From positions 4,650,001 to 4,714,000 of the forward strand of contig CAIIXF020000001.1 in NCBI GenBank assembly GCA_903813345.2: DNA of 64,000 bases, given 5' to 3'. Source of the DNA: Owenia fusiformis (Eukaryota > Annelida > Polychaeta > Sabellida > Oweniidae). Positions within the stretch are counted from its first letter, which is position 1. Each line of letters starts with the position of its first letter. Of the stretch, positions 22,720 to 33,700 are shown in pieces. Under the pieces are notes generated by a model that worked only from the letters and a program-made list of their open reading frames with translations, was not told the DNA's origin and made no database searches. Both the position numbers and the translations under genes were made by a program.

Positions 22720-23222
22720 TTAATGAGCTTAGACAGGTTTCTCGGGCATCTGTCCATCAATATGTCCCAAGTCAATATATACTACTTCTTAGTTAATCAT
22801 GTCTATCCATAGTCTGTTTCACCTGTCATCACTATTTTCCAAGTCCTCTCAGTTTTTCAAGAAATCTGCCAGACTATTCAATGGATATATTTGATTTGTA
22901 TAAATCTAGAACTGAATGATTTTAGTTTCAAACATCCTGAATTCTCTGTTTGATCCAGCCAAACTATTTGATGGATCCATTTGAAATTTTTAGGGGTTCT
23001 TTTGATGTGAAGATAAATAATTGACTTGATTCTGGGCATGTCAGCGACTTTGGAATTCATGTCTTTGTATCTAGGTGTTTCCAGCAGTTTAATAATTTTG
23101 TTTTTAATTTTTAGGTATGCTTTGTGGTATGAAATATAACAGCTGATTATTACATTTTGGGGAAGATTGGTAGATTTTAAGGTTGCTGTCTTTAAAATCT
23201 TGTCTCTTCATTGGTGGGGACA
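22720..23222. repeat. Diverged terminal modules at the right end of the Helentron
   Basis: The blocks resemble, in the same orientation, the ~162 bp modules of the left end: 'aaatctagaactgaatga', 'gatggatccatttgaaatttttaggg', 'gattctgggcatgtcag' and 'tctttaaaatcttgtctc'. The segment ends with the complement of the left terminal sequence (tggtggggac at 23212-23221). Confidence 0.55.
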
Positions 23223-23959
23223 TGTTGTACACTTTTGTGTTCTTGTTGTTAAATCTATATGTCATATTTCTATTCATATATGGGAAGCATTCATCGTAAA
23301 CTATCAAAATTTTCTGAATAAATAGGTCATACCCAATGTTCACATCTGTACACTTTAATACATCATCAAAATTAATGTTTTCTAACTTTGACTTATAGTC
23401 ATCATGATTTTGTTTTTTCATTAAACGAAAATATTTTTTTTCTGTAATTTGTAAATTAAAGGGCAACTCTTTTACTGCAAAAATAGGAAAATGATCTGAA
23501 ATACCAATCATTATAATTCCTCATTATTTATTATTATTTATTAATGTTAAATGAGTTTGTAAAAATATTATCTATAAGTGTGGCTGTTCTTGATGTTACT
23601 CGAGTAGGTCTATAAATGGTAGGATAAAGTTTAAAGGAATACAAAGTGTTCAAAAAACTGTCCGTTCCTGCATGGTCTGTGTTTAGCTAATTGATATTAA
23701 AATCACCCATAAGAAAAATATCTTTGTTTTCCTGTGAAAGTATTCCTAAAAATTGGCTTAATTCGCGATTAAATATTTCAAGATCGACATCCGGAGGTTT
23801 GTAAACAACTGTTATTAAAGTATTTCTATCATTCTCCTTATTAATTTCAATAGTTATTGCCTGCATATCCTTTCTTATAAAATCCAATAATCTCTCGTTT
23901 CGTTTTATATACAATATTATTCTTAATATAAATGGCCAACTCCACCACCTGTTCGTGCA
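23223..23959 (-). pseudogene. Non-LTR retrotransposon N1, 5' part: endonuclease, 5'-truncated
   Basis: Right to left, the strand encodes the middle and end of an apurinic-like endonuclease: RNERLLDFIRKDMQAITIE, VVYKPPDVDLEIFN, IFLMGDFNIN, then in a shifted frame ISDHFPIFA and a linker ending KNTKVYN. The next codons resume at 11046 on the other side of the Helentron (NNKKPWLTEG). The N terminus is missing at about 23959 and a TGGGVG remnant is out of frame. That fits 5' truncation during reverse transcription plus later decay. Confidence 0.85.
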
Positions 23960-24160
23960 GTTAAACCATCAATGAAACTTTACCTTGTGATATCTCAGAC
24001 TCGCTCCCTCAAAGTTAACGTCAAGATGATAAATTGTCCCAATATAGATAAGTTTATTTTGAATGCTTTTGCTTTATTTATTTAATGAGTGTTTAGCTGC
24101 ATGGTGCATGATTATTGCTGGATCCATTGCCAAATGTGCTGATTGCTGTAATAAAGGTAA
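23960..24160. repeat. Segment S2, right half (paralog of S1)
   Basis: The sequence matches 1301-1530 and begins with 'ttaaaccatcaatg'. Together with the bases before 8819 it is the genomic target of retrotransposon N1. Confidence 0.7.
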
Positions 24161-25080
24161 AATGGAAATTGCAAATTTTATTGACGTATTATTTATTGAT
24201 TTATTATTAGTATTTTTCTCAATAGATGTTTCCATTTTTCATACAGGGAGCAACTTCAAAATGTTTCTTAACAATACGGTGATTTTACCTCAAAATTTCT
24301 TTTATTTTAGGAAGATAAGAATCTGTATGGTAAGTGAACACTTTATCTTATGTTTTGAGAAGTTACAGCTTTAAGCTAAAGTGAAAAAGGATGAAAAGTG
24401 CCAAAGAAAAAAAATTCAAAATATTTGATCACGGCAATGTCGGCATATTTTCATTTGAGAAGTTGAGTTGACGATCATTTAGAGTTCTTCCCATAAAGCA
24501 GGTCACTATTTTCGTTGCTTGGGCGGCATGTTGCTGGGTAACGATTTTGGAAGTAACGAATCGTTAATTCCGCAACGCTAATTTCGAACCCTGTCTACAT
24601 GTAAAATAACATCAAATCAACTTTGAAAATTAAATTTTCTTTGAAAAGATGACTTCTAGGTCGGGGAGATTCCCCATAGACCCCATGTTGTAAAATCACA
24701 AAAAGGGAAATATATTTTCTTCAGGTAATATTTTCTTTTACAGGAAATATTTTAATTTGTATAACTATCAGATTCGTAAGAGTGATATGAAAAGTGAACC
24801 ACTATAACTGATGATCATTCAAGTTTCAGGGAATTTTTTAATACCCTGCCATGTTATTTCCCCCGAATCAGCCACCTTGTGGCGAAAGTGGTAACTACCT
24901 ACTCGCATCTAAGTTATTGAACTACACAGTGCATCTAATGTTCCAGTATGACATGGAGAATGATTAATAATTCATTATAATTGGGTTTTTTGGTTTGTAA
25001 AAACTATATTTCAAGAATAAAACATATATACAATTATACATTATACATAGGCCTAATTACATTGTTTAATTTCTGTACAG
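24161..25080. other. Non-coding interval
   Basis: No gene, RNA or clear repeat seen. Short open frames have no recognisable features. Confidence 0.4.
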
Positions 25081-25264
25081 TTTTTCTTTTTCAAAATAAG
25101 CAAGTATATTTCCAGTTTTGTCGATATTGAAGATTTGTATTGCCCTCCTGGCTATTAACACTTCTTTATAATTCTTATACTTATTAATTCCTATAATTTG
25201 TTCAAAAGTGATATCATCAAAAAATTTCCATATCCCTTATTTTTGTACACTCATAAAAATTATG
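25081..25264 (-). pseudogene. Non-LTR retrotransposon N2, C-terminal end
   Basis: The minus strand reads HNFYECTKIRDMEIFFDD, then ITFEQIIG, then EVLIARRAIQIFNID. This is the typical C-terminal tail of a non-LTR polyprotein. It is the continuation of 29865-30170 on the far side of the 4600 bp element. The joined reading is in frame through the shared 9 bp (CATAATTTT on this strand). Confidence 0.75.
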
Positions 25265-25796
25265 GGGTTTACGGAAAAGACCGACCCCACCGACCACCGA
25301 CCGGTCGGTGTTTTCCATAGGTAGCCTCAAAACAGGGTTTGAAAAAATATGTAAAAGACCGACCACTATGTAAAAGACCGACCAAAGACCGTTTCCGGGC
25401 ATTAACTCCAATACCGTTGTCCCAATATTGGCTACAGTAACAAGGCCCCCAGAAGAGAAAAATTCTAAATTCTTAATCACATTCCCGGTCCGGGCAAGTC
25501 CATGAAGTTCGTAAAGTTGTAGCTACGTTCATCCAGTTCGGACACAGTTTAAAACCAGTTCGGCAACGTTTTAAAGAACGCAGTGACAACTTGTTTGGTG
25601 TGATAGCTATATTTGTTAATTAAGCTGCAAACGGAACAGGTTGGTGTACTCACGACCTGAATTTACGCCTGACTGCACAACGTCGTAATACGTTTCTAGT
25701 AGGATTGAAGTTCGCCGTGTGTCCAGATCGTTCTGCGTTCTTTAAAAACGTGGTCACTCGTTCTGATTACTAAGTTCTGGATGACCTACTCGTTCC

Positions 25797-26021
25797 AGGG
25801 GCGGATCTGGGAACCAACAAGAGGGGGGCTCAAACTTCTGGTCTGAGAAAAAAACGTCCTAAAATTTGGCCTAAATTAAAAAATAAGGCCTTAGAAGGCC
25901 CATTTATGACCAAAAAGCCCACTTTTTGGGGCAACAAGGCCTTTTTTGGCTCAAACTTTTTTGGGCCCAATTTTTTTTTCTGGGCCAACCCGAGCCCCCC
26001 CCCCCCAGATCCGCCAGTGCA
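25797..26021. repeat. Short palindromic element 'ggggcggatctgg'
   Basis: The left end 'ggggcggatctggg' is mirrored by 'ccccagatccgccag' at the right. Between them are 'ggcc'-rich stretches and a C13-14 homopolymer near 25996. It overlaps open frames on both strands that are artefacts of the palindrome. A relative is at 28439-28700. Confidence 0.6.
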
Positions 26022-27593
26022 TTCGGGTAGTTTGATAATGGAGAGGTTAAGCAATGCATATAAACGTATATGTACACAACTTGTACGTATAAATCATCCT
26101 ATACAAATGCATGTAGTTTTCTCACATAAACAATCGTTCAGTTACAGTGTTTACTAATAGTCCGTTACTTAGGGTACACATCCTCGTGTAATACGTTATT
26201 GATAGTTATATAGCTGGTTTTGTATGATGCATACTTTAACAAGCTCGTGTCGTAAAATATTTAAAGCTAAAACATGTATGACATTCATTTTCTTCAGAAA
26301 GCATTTAAGCCAAGCTATTTTGGCCTAAACGCATGTTCGAAGTTATCTTGCGTCAGAAGCAATTAAAAAGATTAATAAAAAGGTATCAACTTTCAGCTGG
26401 CTAGTATTCTCTAACACAGTGGCGTGACCTTACATGACCTTTTAATGTTAATGCTGAGAGCTTAATGTTCAATTATATAGATAAGTTTAATAAGGGAGCT
26501 ATATGATACTGTGCATCGAAATCAAAATTGCCAGCATAGTACCCAATAAACATGAGTATAATGATTCCCGTTGACACCAACGTAAAATTGAAAATCTCCC
26601 GTTGTAAACAGGAAAATAAAGCTGATCTGATATCTGAAGTAGACTAAGTAGCGATTGCTTTTTATGCGTGTGTGGAAGCCCAAGTATACTTGGCTACCCA
26701 ACTATTCTGACTCTTGCCGAAGTGTTCTTACCTGACCCAAGTATTCCGAGTTTGCTAATTTTTTCAAATACACTCGATAGATGTCTTGTTTTTTATTGTG
26801 GTTTGTAACTTTGTACAATCAGCCTCCTCGGTCTTGCTTTGCAGCACAGGTTTCTCATATTACACATGACCTTAGATCTTGTGTCTCATGTTTCCAGTTG
26901 CAAAAAATCTTGATCTATTAAACAGACATAAACATGTTTTCAACTATGTTTTAGAAGTGTTAATGTACTAGTATAGATTATAGTATTAAGCTTTCTCTAA
27001 TCCCGGCATGTTTGTGTTTATAGACTAATAAGAGACTTCTAACATAGATACAGATGAATTCATTTGGTGTATAGGAAAATAAACTACATAAAGAGCGCTG
27101 AGCAGGCTGATATAGTGACCAAGATTTAAATATTGAAAATTCATGTAGCCATATTTACTGAAATTCAAACATATTTTATCTGATAAATTCAACGCTAATT
27201 GAATATTTTTTTGTAGACTCTGACCTTCTCAGGTTTGATGTTTTTGTCAAGCTCAGCCGACTTCTCCTAGAAAGTTTACGAATTACATATGTATTTGCTA
27301 AATGCCAGCGAATAGGTGCACGTTATGGTTAAAGATTTAATTGAAACGCATCAAGGAGTGGGAGTCTACAAGTGGTGACATATTGTTATAGTCTCTAACT
27401 TTTTGTGGACGGCATTCTGTGGTTGGCGTTCGGCGCCTGTAACAAATGCCAGGGACGACATTTTGCATGTTAATGCCTTGTTAAAATATATTGCTGTCAC
27501 TAGCAAAGATGTCATAAAATCGTAACGAGGAAATCATTTTATTACTATTGGATTTTTGTTTTCAGGAATACTCTCATGTTTATTTACACGAAT

Positions 27594-28368
27594 AAAGGAT
27601 CTAGTGCGCCCTCCATTATGATCTCCCCATGAACAAAAATAAATTCATCTGAATTTTCGAAATGAATATACTGCTTTTATTATTACATTTATATGTACAC
27701 TAGTATCCTGTTGACCTATATTCAGCACTGTATTGATGAATGGGCCACTTATTAGGGCCAATATTCAATCATAAAGTGTACAGGGGTAGAGATGCCAAAT
27801 CAGGAAGTATTTTTGTGTCTGTCAAAATCCATTTGCATCCTACACATCCCTACATCTTATCCAAATATGTTATGAATTAATGAAACATAACAGTATAATC
27901 TTTGGATTTACAAAGTTATATGGCATTTCATAAGTGTAAAAGTTGCTTTTGAAGCATTTTTCTATAGCCATTTTGTAAGAAAAAATGATGAAAAAATGTA
28001 TAATCTTTTCATTTGAAGTATCACCTGAATCGATTGCAAACTTTATATTTGCACATCTGATGTGATATACCAGTTTTGTCATATTGTGAAATTATTTAAT
28101 TTGCAATCGATTCAGGCCATAGTGTATTTTAAGTATTTTTGTGAAAATCAATAGAAACCAATGACCTTCATTGGAATCTGATGAAATCAACATCTCGATG
28201 AAACACATACACCCTTGCTGAACTCAATGACCTCAACCTCAGCCCATGTGGGTCCAAATGCTTAGATATTTTCCGAAGTATTATGTGACATTGTGTTCTT
28301 TATGTTACACCTAAAATGAATAATTTTGTTCATGGGGAAATCATAATGGAAAGTGCACTAGATCCTTT
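27594..28368. mobile_element. Innermost MITE of the nest
   Basis: The inverted ends are 'aaaggatctagtgc' and 'gcactagatccttt'; the adjoining blocks 'ccattatgat' and 'ccccatgaacaaaa' also occur inverted near 28330. A further inverted pair (cctgaatcgattgcaaa at about 28025 and its complement at about 28098-28114) forms an inner stem. No coding content. Confidence 0.65.
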
Positions 28369-28438
28369 GGTCCAAATTTACATAAAAAGTAAAAAGCGCA
28401 CAGAAGATATACAGTGGCTGTAAAAAATACTTACGTTC

Positions 28439-28700
28439 CAGGGACGGATCTGAAAATCAAGAGTTGGGGGTCCTAAATCTGAAAATTTGAGCCCAGTTTA
28501 TAAAAACAGGCTCAACATTAAAATAAATCTTGCTCAGTAATGCCGAGTTGTTACCTTAATTGCTTAATTTATGTGGAGAGGGAAGATTTTTTGCCCTATA
28601 CGTTTTTTTGGCCCTCACTGTTTGGGGCCCTCCAAAGGGGAGGGTCGGGCCCCTCCAAAGGGGAGGGTCGGGCCCCTGTCCTCCACCAGATCGACCATTG
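28439..28700. repeat. Second 'ggacggatctg' palindromic element
   Basis: It starts 'gggacggatctgaaaa' and ends near 'ccaccagatcgaccattg'. A ~25 bp GC-rich unit (caaaggggagggtcgggccc) is duplicated at 28632-28675. Overlapping open frames on both strands are a by-product of this composition. Confidence 0.5.
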
Positions 28701-29175
28701 CGTTTTACCTTATGTATGATACAACACGCATATTCAATAATAGGGTCCTCCGCCCTTGTTATTTTTCTTAAATCAATGATAGTATGTTTTACATACCGAG
28801 CGGAGGTAGTCATTTATATCATTTATAAAAACATGAGTGGTTTCCAAATTAATTTCAGGAGCCATCTTTTGAATATACGTGGAATCCATTGACAAATGAT
28901 TAAAAAACTAACGCAGACATCTATTGAGTGTATTCGAAAAAATAAGTAAACCCAGAATACTTGGGTCAGGTCAGTATACTTCGGCAAGAATCAGAATAGA
29001 TGGGTAGCCAAGAATACTTGGGCCTTCACATGCGTGCTATATACATTATTGTATTAATTCATTGACTTTGCGTTCACGGTTACGTTGCGAAAAACATCGC
29101 TAGCTTAACCTCTCCAAAGTTTAAACGGACCCTAAACGGTTCTTAGTACGTCAAATCCGTTCGTGCACAGTTAAA

Positions 29176-29664
29176 GGAGAGGTTAAGCTACCGTATAAAA
29201 TCCAAAACGCAACTTAAACGTATCAATCGCCCCTATACAAATACATGTAGAGTTCACACATAAATAGCCGTTCAGCTCTAGTGTTTGTTTAGACTACACC
29301 ATAGCTTGTAATGATTACATAGTATGCCATTGATGAAGTTCAATAGCTGGTTTTCTAATACATATTTTAAACGAGCTCGTTTCGTAAGATTATTGGAGTT
29401 AAATCATGCGTAACATACATCATCTTCTTCAGAAAGAATTATACTCTGCATCGAAATCAAAATTGCAAGGATAGTATTCAATAGACATGAGTATAATGAC
29501 TCCCGTTGATAGCAACGTGAAATTTAAAATCTCCCGTTCTAAACACGCAACTTTGAAGTTGAACGGGTATCTGAAGTAGACTAAAACGATACAATTCTAT
29601 GTTGATTCAATGTACTTTGCGTTTACGTATACGTTTTGAAAAACCGTATTTGCTTAACCTCTCC
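29176..29664. mobile_element. MITE X2, intact 489 bp
   Basis: GGAGAGGTTAAGC at 29176 and its complement ending at 29664 bound an intact relative of X1. The subterminal regions are also inverted: 'aaacgcaa' and 'ttgcgttt', 'acgtat' and 'atacgt'. Confidence 0.75.
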
Positions 29665-29864
29665 AGTGTCCGTTTTCGAGAACGTAGTGAGAACTAGTTT
29701 GGTGTGATAGTAGGGTAAGAGGAGTCCCACTTATTTGAAAAACGAACGCAACTAGTGATTGTGTAAAAAACCGAACGCCGACCAAGCACCGACCTCTCAC
29801 CTCATGGACCCAATTGTGGAGAGTGACTGGTCGGTGGTCGGTGGTCGGTATTTTCCGCAAACCC

Positions 29865-30170
29865 AAAATTATGTCTTACATTGTCAATAACATTACAATT
29901 CTCGCAAAATGAACTATCTCTAATTCTAAAACGATTTAAAATCTCATTACATGGATATATGTTTTTCCAGTGAATAATTAAGAGTTTGGCATCTACTTTG
30001 CACTTGAAAGCTCTAAGCCAAGTTGCACATGAAATATCCTTACCATTATACTGTAAAATCAATTTTCTTTTATCTGTACATAGTTTTCATTATAATTGGT
30101 GAACAAACCTCCTAAAGTGATTCAATATCCAAAAGTGTTTTCTATCACTTTATTGTTCTGATCAATGAAC
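29865..30170 (-). pseudogene. Non-LTR retrotransposon N2, part upstream of the 4600 bp insertion
   Basis: The minus strand reads GKDISCATWLRAFKCK, then a block containing HWKNIYP, then RFRIRDSSFCENCNVIDNVRHNF. This has the FRIRDSxxCxxC signature of the C-terminal region of non-LTR polyproteins. The frame degrades upstream of about 30062. It continues at 25264. Confidence 0.75.
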
Positions 30171-30776
30171 TCCTCTTTAAAAACTGATGTCTAATGTCTG
30201 TATACAAAAGGTGCAAAAAAACATATTGCGGGTTCTACTTATGGGTAAAAAACAACATATTTGACTTTTGACCATTGACCAAGCAACGCATTGCAAATTA
30301 AAGATATTTGACTGTAAACAGGGCTCTCAGCAGGAAATATTTAGGGTGAGGTTCAAACATCTTCAATATAACAGTTCAATCATGATAAATCATATTTATG
30401 TTATATTTTATAATTTCTACATGCTATTATTGTATGTTGTGCAAACAATCACTATTTGCCAGCTATTTTGCTATTTGGTTGTGGTGCCAGCTAAATAGAC
30501 TGTGGTCCTGTGCCACAGTCTAAAAGCCTGGGGAGAGCCCTGGTACATTATCCTTGAGTTGAAGGATATTTAAAAAATTGTCTTCAAAATGTGCCAAAAA
30601 AGCGTTGTGAAATAATAAGTTGGTGGTGTACTGTACCTTAGTCTTTACATTTTTGGGATAATTTTAATCAAACACTGGAGAGGTCAGTAATGACAATATC
30701 ATGTTTTATTATTTTGATAATAAAAACCTTTAAACCTTAAAACACTATAATCTAATTTGGTATTTTTTCATTTCAG
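30171..30776. other. Interval upstream of FKTN copy 2 exon 1
   Basis: No gene recognised. The start codon of FKTN copy 2 should lie in an exon upstream of 30777, but none can be chosen with confidence. The frame upstream of the acceptor is closed by TAA at 30753-30755 without an ATG. Confidence 0.45.
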
Positions 30777-33700
30777 GCACGACTTCTTTATAAGATCAAC
30801 ATAGCGCTGCTATTTCTGGTGATCATAGCGCTATGTCTCAACTTCAAGGTGGGGGACTTTCTCACTCGGATCTTCACCAAACTTGAAATTCCTACAGATA
30901 TAGATTCTGAAGAGGTACAGGGTGTCCGGAAAGTAAAGATACAAATGCTCTAATTTTAAGAGATTTACTTGTTTTGAGATTAAATTGCTCCAGAATGTAG
31001 AATGACATTATAAAAATATATCCTGCAACTGTCATGACTTTTAGTTTCAAAATGAAAAAGTTATGGTTGCTATGGTTACAGGAGTCGAGGGTATGTGGAG
31101 CAACGTCACTATAGTGCTTTACAAATCTCTTTCCTGCTCATATAATATTAGCACTACACCATCTATTCCTATGTTATATCAAATTATGTACCACAACAGC
31201 ATCACTGCTACCCGCCTAATTACACAGACGTATCGTCTGTGTATCATGGCGGAACTTCCTCCGGGACTAGGTTTCGGTAAGATTTTTTTATTTCCCGATT
31301 TACACCTACTTATAAGTCACGTTGTAGATAATAATTTGGCTCGAAGTTAAGGAAGATAGTCTAGTTTGAGAATGTGTCGATGGTTTTAGGTTTTATATGT
31401 TAACAAAGACACAATTCACGTATTTAGTCCCTCGCTTTTCTTACACTGACGATCGGCATTAATATTGCCAATATTACACTGATATTGGTCGTAAAATAAT
31501 ATTGGTCTTAAAATAAGAGTATTTGTATCTTTACTTTCCGGACACCCTGTAAGTGAAGAAATATTGTTTTAGAGATATGCACATAGTACCTCCTCCCCCC
31601 ACTGGAGTTCCCCATTATGCCTGCTAATTAATTGTGGTCCCATCCATTAAATTTTATATTTCAAAGTATGATTCTAACCCAGTGAATGCACTTTATTTGC
31701 ACTTAATGTGTCCTGAAATTGGCCAAGTTTCGGAAACTAAAAATTGATCAAGTTTTGTTGAATACCTCCCCAACCAGTTGTGATTATGCATGTGTGTAAT
31801 ACTAAATTGTTGACATTGTTTGTTTATTAGTTATAGCTCAAGTTAAAGTTTTTGTAATGACAGTACTAGCTGTTTTGTTTATTCGGTTCTATGTCCCTAC
31901 TCAAAAAGTGGTGACATATTGTTGGGTCTATCTCTCAGGCTAATTACGTTTATTACAACCGTATATATATACGGGATATACCAAAGCGGTATTGCTCACC
32001 TTCATTGGTAGTAAAATGGTAAACAAAATACAATACAATACAGGATGGGTTAAAATGTGAATATAAAACTTCTGTAATCTATTAGCAACAATCTTATGTA
32101 AAGATTAGTCCATAGAATCTCAGATTTTGGCCTTTTATGGCTCCATGACTTATACAGGGGTCTATTTCACAGACTCGAACTCCCACATTGGATGCATGCT
32201 ATAACTTTTGAAATAAGGGAAATCAAGGTCTAATTTTTCAGATCTTCCGAAATGGTTGGTTTTAAGTATTATGTATTTTATTAAAAAGAAGATCTTGTTT
32301 TTCTCAATTTAAACATATCGAAAGTTTCCTATACACAATATTAACAATTTCTGAAAAGGGATGTATATTGAAATGTGTTAAAGTTAAAAACCACATATCC
32401 CATGTTATTTTCCCATAGGGAAAACTCATGATATCCATTGTTTTCAGCATAATTTTGGTCATCGAAAACTGATATCTTCAAAATAAGACTTTCAATACCA
32501 TTATATTTTTGAAGCTGTTCTAGACCCCTTGTTGAATAATCTTTTCGTGCAATAAAAATCAGAAAAGCGAGATCCTCTTTTGAGTAAATAGGTTCAATAT
32601 TCTGAAAAAAATGTTGACATGAGGTCCCTATTCATGATATTTAGAATTATTCGATTGATATTTTTATCATCATGGGTACTTCACTTGAAAGAAAACATAT
32701 TGTTTTATAAAAAAACACTGTATTTATTCCCAGAAAGTACTCATGGTGAGAAATATGACCGTCTAAAATCACTTGCCATACTGCACGTGGTCTTTTGGGT
32801 CCATTGCCATACCAAATATCAAAAGTCCCCCATCCGAGCCAAGGATCCCCCTCAAGGTCTTTGTATAAAAACCTCCTACCTCATACCCACCTACCAACCT
32901 ACGTGGGACATGATACAGTCATTGATGGGTTCAATTTTAAAGATTTTTAAATCTCAAAATAGCTCTAATTATTAACATTTCTACAATTCCGGCTTTATTT
33001 TATGACTAGACGGATGACAGATCCATAAATAAAGGCATATGGGTGCATAGTAATGTGTAATGACCCGAGGGCGCCCCAGGGGAATAACTAACTAACGACC
33101 GCGAGCATAGGTCCAACAAGCCAGATAAAGAAATCGAAAGAAAGTGTGCTAAATTCGATGCCCCGAGTGGGGATCGAACCCAGCTGGGATGTAGTAGCAA
33201 CTTGCTATCAAGGGTCGTTACAAATGCATCATTCTATAATTCATCATAAATTAAGATTTAATAAACTAAGATCTTTAAAATTGAACCTTTCAAAGACTGT
33301 AGGAGGTTTTTATACAAAGCCCCCCTCAAGGTTTATATACAGTGAACTCCCTGGGAGACTGGAGGGAATGTTTCCACTTCCACATATAGGTTTTGTCATT
33401 TACCTTCTTTAAATGTTGTAATGAGCAATCATTACAAGGTGGAGGAGTTCAGCGTTGGCCCCAAAGTAATTCATTGCATTACATTAGCTGCTATGAAAGC
33501 AGTGATGGGCCGATCTTGAAAGATGGGAAGAGTTGAAATGTCAACACCTCCATAATTGAGGGCAACAGTGTTATGTTTTGGAGAATATCTTTTGTGAAAC
33601 AGCTCATATCATAATTTATTGATGTCGGTTACAAATGTATTTTTGTAATTCTGTTCAACTTAGTATTTATTGTGTCAGGAATCTCTATATTGTTTCCTCT

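Larger units (their letters stand above)
11047..23222 (+). mobile_element. Helentron (endonuclease-type Helitron), 12.2 kb, inserted in retrotransposon N1
   Basis: Boundaries are inferred from the interrupted retrotransposon. Deleting 11047-23222 joins minus-strand codons ...VYN|NNKKPWLTEG in one frame, with the insertion point between T at 11046 and T at 23223 and no target-site duplication. Insertion between two T residues is described for Helentron/Helitron2 elements. The ends carry a short inverted repeat (GTCCCCACCA at 11047-11056; its complement at 23212-23221). Contents in order: a GTCTGTC microsatellite, ~162 bp tandem modules, a candidate captured exon, 5' coding exons, the Rep/Hel/endonuclease frame, a decayed Rep fragment, and diverged modules at the right end. 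An alternative is that a TIR transposon carries a Helentron inside it. Confidence 0.75.
26671..29029. mobile_element. 2.36 kb TIR element inserted in X1
   Basis: ATGCGTG occurs just before (26664-26670) and just after (29030-29036) the element. The inverted arms are ~110 bp and contain 'cccaagtat-cttgg', 'gctacccaactattctga' and 'cttgccgaagt' on the left, with their complements at 28930-29029. No transposase is recognised. It contains a further MITE (27594-28368). Confidence 0.7.
26040..29115. mobile_element. MITE X1 (ggagaggttaagc ends), interrupted
   Basis: The left part is 26040-26670 and the right part 29037-29115, separated by a 2.36 kb insertion. The terminal inverted repeats are GGAGAGGTTAAGC and its complement. 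Internal sequence matches X2 (29176-29664) in the same orientation: 'tatacaaatgcatgtag', 'atagctggtttt', 'gcatcgaaatcaaaattgc', 'gagtataatga'. Confidence 0.7.
25265..29864. mobile_element. 4600 bp TIR element with 9 bp target duplication (MULE-like)
   Basis: The ends are GGGTTTACGGAAAAGACCGACC on the left (read in two parts: GGGTTTACGGAAAA then GACCGACC) and its near complement at the right. They are flanked by AAAATTATG at 25256-25264 and again at 29865-29873. A G-starting terminal repeat and a 9 bp duplication are typical of Mutator-like elements; no transposase frame is left. The subterminal regions contain repeated 'accgacc' motifs. The interior is a nest of at least three further insertions. 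Confidence 0.75.

Noticed and set aside
28556-28892. Overlapping open frames on both strands around 28.6-28.9 kb (and 25.8-26.2 kb)
   Set aside because: They result from GC-rich palindromic repeats with no coding features.
33171-33207. Possible tRNA gene
   Set aside because: A and B boxes are present but the acceptor stem and cloverleaf are not; it fits a tRNA-derived SINE.
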